A model generated the notes under the pieces. The model was not told the origin of the DNA. It did not search any database and saw nothing but the letters and a program-made list of their open reading frames with translations. This document shows, one piece after another, positions 58,498-64,000 of a stretch of DNA of 64,000 bases. Origin of the DNA: Monocercomonoides exilis (lineage: Eukaryota; Preaxostyla; Oxymonadida; Polymastigidae); the NCBI GenBank assembly GCA_001643675.2, contig LSRY02000010.1, positions 129,001 through 193,000 on the forward strand, written 5' to 3'. The first letter of the stretch is position 1. The number at the start of each line of letters is the position of its first letter. The position numbers and the translations under genes are program-made.

Positions 58498-59133
58498 ATG
58501 GAAGTATCAATTGCAGGACCTGCATCGGGACTGAGCGGTATTTTTACCCTCGGCGGATCAACGGGCGGCGTGGGCTTATCTCAGCCTACCTCCTCAAGCA
58601 GTACACTTGCTTCCGACCAATTTCCAGCGACCTCACAACCAGAACCAGCAGTTCGGACAGAGAGCCAAGTTCCGTCTTTTTCTTCGCTTTGCGCGGCCTT
58701 ATTTAATGATAACATTAACTCGTCTGTATTTGATCTTCACACGGATTCCGCAGACTTAGCTACAACTGTTGAACAATACGAATCCATTGCTTGCACACCA
58801 TTTATTCCAGCCAGAACTCACCCTCATGCAAGATCATCAAATTGGCAAAAGGACGCGCTCGATTCCAGCGGATACAGAGTGGAAAGATATCTCATTCCCG
58901 CACTAAAGGCTCTGATCATGTCTCGTTCAGAAGGTGAAACCAGGAAAGAGAGGACATCAGACGCCATGCCCCTTATTGTTGCAGCCCTCCAGGAGGAACG
59001 CCACACAAGAATTCAGGCAGAATTTGGTTTTGATGCAGCTCGCGCTCTCAGGGAAGACCAGGAAGACCACATCGTTTCCAGTAACAAGCTGGCAAAGATC
59101 ACACCATTACGAGAAGCAAGAAAAACAAGATGA
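58498..59133 (+). CDS. DIRS gag-like open frame (first ORF), 211 aa
   Basis: Starts 11 bases after the left terminal repeat. It is Ser/Thr/Gly-rich at the N-terminus, then helical and charged (AALQEERHTRIQAEFGFDAA), which fits the structural ORF of a DIRS element by position and composition. It may be truncated: coding-like sequence continues in another frame from about 59,130 to 59,560. No zinc knuckle was seen. Confidence 0.6.
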   Translation: MEVSIAGPASGLSGIFTLGGSTGGVGLSQPTSSSSTLASDQFPATSQPEPAVRTESQVPSFSSLCAALFNDNINSSVFDLHTDSADLATTVEQYESIACTPFIPARTHPHARSSNWQKDALDSSGYRVERYLIPALKALIMSRSEGETRKERTSDAMPLIVAALQEERHTRIQAEFGFDAARALREDQEDHIVSSNKLAKITPLREARKTR

Positions 59134-60850
59134 GAAGCCATCATCAGAGTACAACGCGCAAGAACTCATTTTTTTCGGAACCCGACCTCCTAAGGAGGCA
59201 CTAGTTCAGAAGGAAGGTCAAGCAGGACATCACAGAGAGTGGTTAATACATCGAGAGCGCAAGGAGCCTGGAGAAGGAAGTTGTTGGAGGGCGAGCTCAG
59301 TAATCCGCAGAAGAGTGGGATTCATTGGGGGTGCGCAGTGTTACACGGAAGGATTCATTCCAGTTTGGAGGGGGAAGAGCGTAAGGGAGCGCCTCAAGAA
59401 GGAGGTAGAGACTCGGAAGGGGTTTCTTGGAACCAAGCTGGAGGAAAAAGAATGCACGAAGTGGGTGCAGGAGGGCCTTGCCATGAGGGTTCTATTTCAG
59501 CTTCCACAAGGTGCAGCGAAATGCCTGCACATTTTTCTTTGTGAGGAAGAAAAACGATAAATTCAGACAGATACGAGACTGCAGGCCACACAACAGTGCG
59601 GTTAAAGGATCCACTTCAAGATAGAGGATGACAGGACGCTGGAGAAGATAATTCAAAAGGAGGACTACGCAACAACAATAGATTTGTCTCAAGCGTATTT
59701 TCTAATTCCTGTTCACCCTTCTTTCGTTCACTTTCTTTCTTTCACCTTCAGAGACAAAATACACGCCTTCAAAGGAATGCCCTTAGGCTACAAGGACGCA
59801 CCCTGCATTTTCACGCCCGTTATCAGGAAAGTCATTCAGGAAATACGAAATAGATGGGGTCTGCGCTGCCTGGCTCACTTGGACGATATCGTGCTGCTTT
59901 ATCAAGATCCAAGCAAGCTTCGGACTGCAACGAAAGAGATAACCGCATTACTTTGAAGGCTTAGACTGCTGATCAACTTCTTCAAGAGCAAACTTCAACA
60001 GAGGCAGGCCTTCAGTTTCCTGGGATGGACGTGGAGGACGAGGAAAGGAACAGTCAGCCTGGAACGAGAGAGATGCAGGTCTCTGAGGAAGGAGTGCAAA
60101 TGGTTGATGAGGCTTGCAAGAAGAAACGCTGAAGTCCGGATCAGGAGCTTTGCGTCGTTTGTAGGTCTCATCAGCGCTTCACGGTTCGTCATCAGAGACG
60201 CTTCGCTTCAAATGAACAGATTATACCAGGCACTTAACAGAGCGGTGATGAAGCAAGGATGGAATGCGACTATGAGAGTCAACCATTCGATCATCAAACA
60301 GATATATGGATGGAAGGTGAGACTAACAAAGAAGGAACAAATGCAATGTACATCATTCACAGCACAGCAGGCTGTTCCACCAACGGAAGCTGCACCACGG
60401 GCTTGTGGTGCAATGCTGAGGAAAAATTAATACATCCTTCACTTCCACTAACCTTTCAACAAGTCCTTCTTCAGCCAATCCTCCAACTTCAAGGAGATGT
60501 TGGCTGTCTTGATTGCACTCAAGCACTTCCTCCACCTCATCCTTAGGCACCACATGCACACAATCTTGCAAAGATCAGACAACACGACGGCGGTCTACGA
60601 CATCAATCACTGGGCAGCAGGAGCGAATCTCATTTCTCTCCTGAGGAAAATGTGATAAATGACAACAGAATGTCATATTCAGATGAGAGCGATTCACTTC
60701 CCAGTTGTGAAGAACATGACCGCAGATGCCTTTTCAAGACTCCAGAGCTATGGATACAACGAGCTAAGAGAGGAAGCGCTTTAACAATTGGAAAGAACCT
60801 TGGACGTGAACATCGAGCTGGACGCCTTCGCAAGCGGAGAAACAGGAAAA
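59130..60850 (+). pseudogene. DIRS reverse transcriptase-RNase H, frameshifted
   Basis: Fragments in changing frames give, in order, FRQIRDCRPHNSAV (fingers), TIDLSQAYFLIPV (first catalytic Asp), FKGMPLGYKDAPCIFTPVI, then LAHLDDIVLLY (the xxDD box) at about 59,875. RNase H follows as SSNFKEMLAVLIALKHFL and RSDNTTAVYDINHWAAG (about 60.45-60.65 kb), ending ADAFSRLQSYGY and ELDAFASG. These phrases (RSDN, ADAxSR, LDxFAS) are typical of DIRS-type RT-RNase H. At least three frame changes and several stops break it. Confidence 0.88.
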
Positions 60851-60869
60851 CAATGACTTGGTTTGAGCC

Positions 60870-62310
60870 ATGAAGCCTGGAGCTGGAGGACGAACAACAA
60901 GCAGATTGGATAGGAGCAGTAACAGTGGTGCATCCACCAACACATCTGATTCTCCCTTGCTTAAGGGAGATTCGGGAGGAACAGGCGAGAGCAGTGATTC
61001 TTCTTCCAGCGTGGATGTTCCAGATCTGGACACCACCACTGATGGAGATGACAACATCCTTTATGATGTGGAGCGATTCGAGAAGGATATTGAGGACAAG
61101 GCCTGGAATGAGGAAGTCTGGAGAATCATTCCCACGTGGACCTTTCTTTGCAGCAAGACTCAACAGGTTGCGCCGAGAGGAGAACAGTGGTGGATCAGCA
61201 ACCTACAGAAATATGAAGTTCCTCAATCTCTGATAACAGAGACCATGAACAGTGTTTCTCCTTCAACATGGACAGCCTTCACCTTTGGATTCGCACATTT
61301 TGGACAAATTTGGACAGAGGAAAATTGTGGAGAATTTCCGAGGGGTTTTGGAGAGTGGCGCAGAAGACGTGCCATGCTCTTTGTGAAGCTGAAGGAGAAG
61401 GGATTCCCCTACGCTTGCTTGTGCTCCACGAGATCCGCTGTGTCACTATTTTTCCAGGCTAAGTTACGAAGTGGATATTGACCAAATACCAATCATAAAT
61501 ACAATCTTCCGCTCTTTTCACCATTCACACGCCCCCAGAAGACCTTGCACATACATGTGGTCCCCCTCACTGGTGTTTGACTATTATAATTCACGACCAT
61601 GCAACGTCGACCTATCGTTTTTCGAGCTCACAGTGAAGTGCATTTTGCTATGTGTTTTGTTTACAGCCTTCCGCTTTCACGAACTTGAACTTCTTTCCAT
61701 GAGCAAATCTATTTTCAACAACGATTCCATCCATATCCACTTCCACCTCAAAACCTCAATTAAACCGAGTTTCTTAACAATTTCTTTCTTAGGTGAGACA
61801 GACGAAAAGATTTGCTCTGCAAAAGAAGTAGATTGTCTTTGGGAGAGAGTTCGGAGAACGTTCGAGTCAAGAGACGCATTCTTGCTGAATACAACTTATC
61901 AAACTTTACTAAAAACATCAGGAATCAGGAGACTGGAAAGGCTAGGAATGAAACAAGAGGGGGTACCATAGGAATTCAGACCTTACACAATCAAGCACGC
62001 AGCCATCTCTGCATTAACCTTGAAGTGAATACAGGAAGTTCTTATAGCTAGACATACGCGCCTATCACCAACAGCGCACACACCCACTCGGTCTTAATTC
62101 AGAACCAACCTTGCATCCAGCATGGCCCACACCCTGACAGCCCTCCAACAGGAGAACCAAACGATCCTCGCGCTATTCAATTCAGCATCCGCATCTCCAC
62201 TCACTCCTTTTCCAACAGCCAATTCATCAAACCAAACAGCCATCTCCAACAGAATTCACAAAAGACTCGAACGCTCGAGACCCAAACCCACAGACAGAAG
62301 AAATGACTAA
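60870..62310 (+). pseudogene. DIRS tyrosine recombinase, frameshifted
   Basis: The N-terminal core-binding part is visible as SLITETMNSVSPSTWTAFTF (61,225-61,290). After a frame change the catalytic half shows LCVLFTAFRFHELELLSMSK, with the first catalytic Arg in the AFRFHEL phrase, then FRPYTIKHAAISALTL and ARHTRLSPTAHTP, which correspond to the box II region of YR recombinases. This enzyme inserts the circular DNA copy, explaining the absence of an integrase and target duplication in such elements. Frame changes near 61.3-61.47 kb and a stop at 61,969-61,971 disable it. Confidence 0.82.
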
Positions 62311-62407
62311 GGATTGCAGCAGGTTTAAGTTCACAACGATAAGAACAATTCAGACAAGCGAAATAAGACACATTCAAGTTGACAGATGACAATCCCAACG
62401 ACTTATA

Positions 62408-62515
62408 CTCCCATAACAAGATGTGTTGATGTTGATCGTTTGTTCTGGAGAAATAAGCTACTCTATACTATAATTCGGAAAGAACAAACAAAACCACAAC
62501 ACCTCTTTGTCCCAC
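62408..62515 (+). repeat. DIRS internal complementary region
   Basis: First half complements the left terminus, second half complements the right terminus, joined near 62,473. Confidence 0.8.
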
Positions 62516-62691
62516 CACGAGTAAACTCTTCCCACCCTTTGTTCTTTCAATAATAAGTTTTCACATTTTCAATTTTACACCTTTTCGTACCACAACAACT
62601 TCTGTGCACTTTGTTTTTTGCGCAATTAACCTTATTTTGTTCTTTTATTATTATTTCAATTTTTTTGCACATCCACAGTTTTCACTTCAAT

Positions 62692-62766
62692 TGGTAAGCG
62701 ACAGAGCCCTTAATATAGGCTCCTTTCTCCCATAACAAGAGGTGTTGTCGTTTTGTTTGTTCTTTC
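62692..62766 (-). repeat. DIRS right inverted terminal repeat
   Basis: Reads TTGGTAAGCGACAGAGCCC into GGTGTTGTCGTTTTGTTTG; complements the left repeat with a few differences. Confidence 0.8.
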
Positions 62767-62922
62767 CGAAAAAATCGGAAATATCACTTTTTTCTTACTC
62801 TAACAACCAAATAAATTTGCATTTGATCATTTTTTTCGATTTAGCAAATATAAATGTTTGATTCTCTGGACTATTGTGTTGTTTTTGATCAGTTATTCAA
62901 TGTGAATTGAACATATTTGTAA

Positions 62923-64000
62923 ATGAATAGAATGGAAAAATTCTGCGATAACTCATCTGAAGATAGAATCCAAGAGATTTCCGTTGATAATCGCTTTGTA
63001 AGTTTGTTCATTTTAGCTGTTGTCTTTCTGGATAATAATTCAATATTTTTTATAATTTTTGAAACAGAATTACTCAATGAACTGAAAAGCTGCACTGAAA
63101 TGGAACAACAGCATATTATAGAAGAGATGAATGAATACATAACTGTTATGGATGCTGAAGAAATTAATACTACTTTTACATCAAATGTGTATAATAAAAT
63201 CAAACAATTAACAGAAAAAAACAAACTGTTTTCGGAAAATACAATAGCATTATTGAAACACATTGGATTTTGCAGGGTTTCAAAAAATTCATTGAGTAAT
63301 AGCTTCAATAATTCCTTTCTGAGAAATGTAATTTTGGGAATGATAACAAAAGAAACGATGAAGAAAGAAGGAAGGAATGAAAAACACTTGGTTGATCTTT
63401 GTGAATGCTATCTCATGCAAGACAAAGACCCGAACGAAACGTTCATTCTTGATAACTGCATTCCTTTCCTCCTGAAGTGTGCTTTGAGTAAAGAGAAAAA
63501 CCAAATTCAACGAAAAGAAGTTGAAATAGCGTTGCTGGCTGTAAGTAACACAAGCGAATATTATGTGTGAGCCTTTTTATTTTCATTTATTGATATTGTT
63601 AGAAATTTTCTGTTTTTATTAGAATGCCGAAGAAGAACTTTATTTGGAGGAAATCAAAGAGATCATACTTCATCATCAAGAGCATAGTAATCTTACATGG
63701 CTTGCATACCAATCTGCTTGGTATTTTTTGATCAAAAGATTACGTTTCGAACGAAATTTGGTGATAATTGTTGTGAGTGAGCTGCATTTCGCGAGAGAGG
63801 CTGCAAAAGAATTGGAAGAGCTGACGAAGCGTGTAAATTGGAACAAGAAGGATTTAGAAAGGAAAGAGGAAGAATCAAAAGAAGTGGACGCAATAAAAAG
63901 ATGGGCAACTACAATGAGCGACTATTTTCGTCTTACAGCACAGTTCAAATTATGGAATGGCGATTATATTGGATTGATTCGTTGCTTCGTCGAGCTGTGC
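62923..64000 (+). CDS. Helical repeat-type protein of an oxymonad lineage family (partial, continues off window)
   Basis: Exon 62923-63564 and exon 63623 onward, with an intron of about 58 bp (GTGTGA donor, TTAG acceptor; phase 0). Phrases include LLNELKSCTEMEQQHIIEEM, ENTIALLKHIGFCR, KHLVDLCECYLM, VEIALLAVSN, YLEEIKEIILHHQEHSNLTW and VVSELHFAREAAKELEELTK. I recall a large, highly repeated family of this layout in Monocercomonoides gene models, function unknown; that recall is unverified. The helical, Leu-rich pattern suggests an alpha-solenoid. The first part contains a hydrophobic stretch (residues 26-46) that may be an unspliced intron starting GTAAGT at 62998, but splicing there would break the frame. 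Confidence 0.7.

Larger units (their letters stand above)
58385..62767 (+). mobile_element. DIRS-type tyrosine-recombinase retrotransposon, decayed
   Basis: Ends are inverted: 58411-58487 and 62692-62766 share ACAACACCTCTTGT, GGAGCCTATA and GTCGCTTACCA (one copy reversed). An internal complementary region at 62408-62515 contains the reverse complement of the left end (CTCCCATAACAAGA to TCTGGAG) followed by that of the right end (TTCGGAAAGAACAAAC). That is the DIRS signature, used to template the circular intermediate. Three coding segments lie in order: gag-like, RT-RNase H and tyrosine recombinase. Several frameshifts and stops show it is inactive. Outer limits are accurate to about 10 bp only. 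Confidence 0.88.

Noticed and set aside
62998-63067. Possible intron (GTAAGT to ACAG) in the last gene
   Set aside because: At 70 bp its removal shifts the frame, whereas the unspliced frame is open; left as an uncertainty in the gene entry.

Overview
This is eukaryotic nuclear DNA from a protist. Coding exons sit in very AT-rich spacer and are interrupted by short GT-AG introns (38-282 bp). Both TAA and TAG act as stops, and a 12.5-kb exon stays open under the standard code. Gene content includes V-ATPase subunit c, TAF13, NEK and CK1 kinases, a cullin and a HEAT-repeat protein. Together with a giant beta-helix surface protein ending in a membrane anchor and a kinase-like tail, and a lineage-type helical protein at the right edge, this suggests a Preaxostyla oxymonad of the Monocercomonoides kind. 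That assignment is from memory of such proteins and was not checked by any search.

Layout. 1-107 is the end of a rightward gene. From 125 to about 45,170 every confident gene runs leftward: a small unknown; two tandem secretory paralogues with a Cys motif resembling MRH domains (1.2-5.1 kb); V-ATPase proteolipid (7.8-8.4); TAF13 (8.6-9.1); NEK kinase (9.2-10.9); a cullin swollen by Ser/acidic inserts (11.2-15.6); a HEATR6-like HEAT protein swollen by poly-Ser (15.8 to about 25); a 4,171-residue surface protein (26.1-38.7); a metallophosphoesterase (39.5-40.5); and CK1 with a long tail (41.2-45.1).

From 45.3 to 62.8 kb the window is mostly mobile DNA. In order it holds two foldback repeats, a 61-nt T run, and a decayed surface-protein fragment between diverged inverted repeats (46.07-49.67). 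Two TA-flanked mariner-like MITEs follow (50,990-51,437 and 51,643-52,409). Next comes a 3,558-bp element with 272-bp terminal inverted repeats and a perfect 8-bp target duplication. It carries another fragment of the same surface-protein family and has landed inside the first codons of an ISXO2/Merlin-type transposase gene, whose remainder lies at 56,929-57,743. A decayed DIRS-type retrotransposon follows (about 58.39-62.77), with inverted terminal repeats, an internal complementary region, and gag, RT-RNase H and tyrosine-recombinase remnants. The window closes inside a rightward gene of a helical protein family.

The main point of interest is that pieces of the surface-protein family represented by the intact 26-38.7 kb gene occur twice as cargo between inverted repeats. 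This suggests a transposon route for spreading and scrambling cell-surface gene modules. Splice sites were placed by eye from reading frame and family fit, and may be off by a base where evidence is thin.
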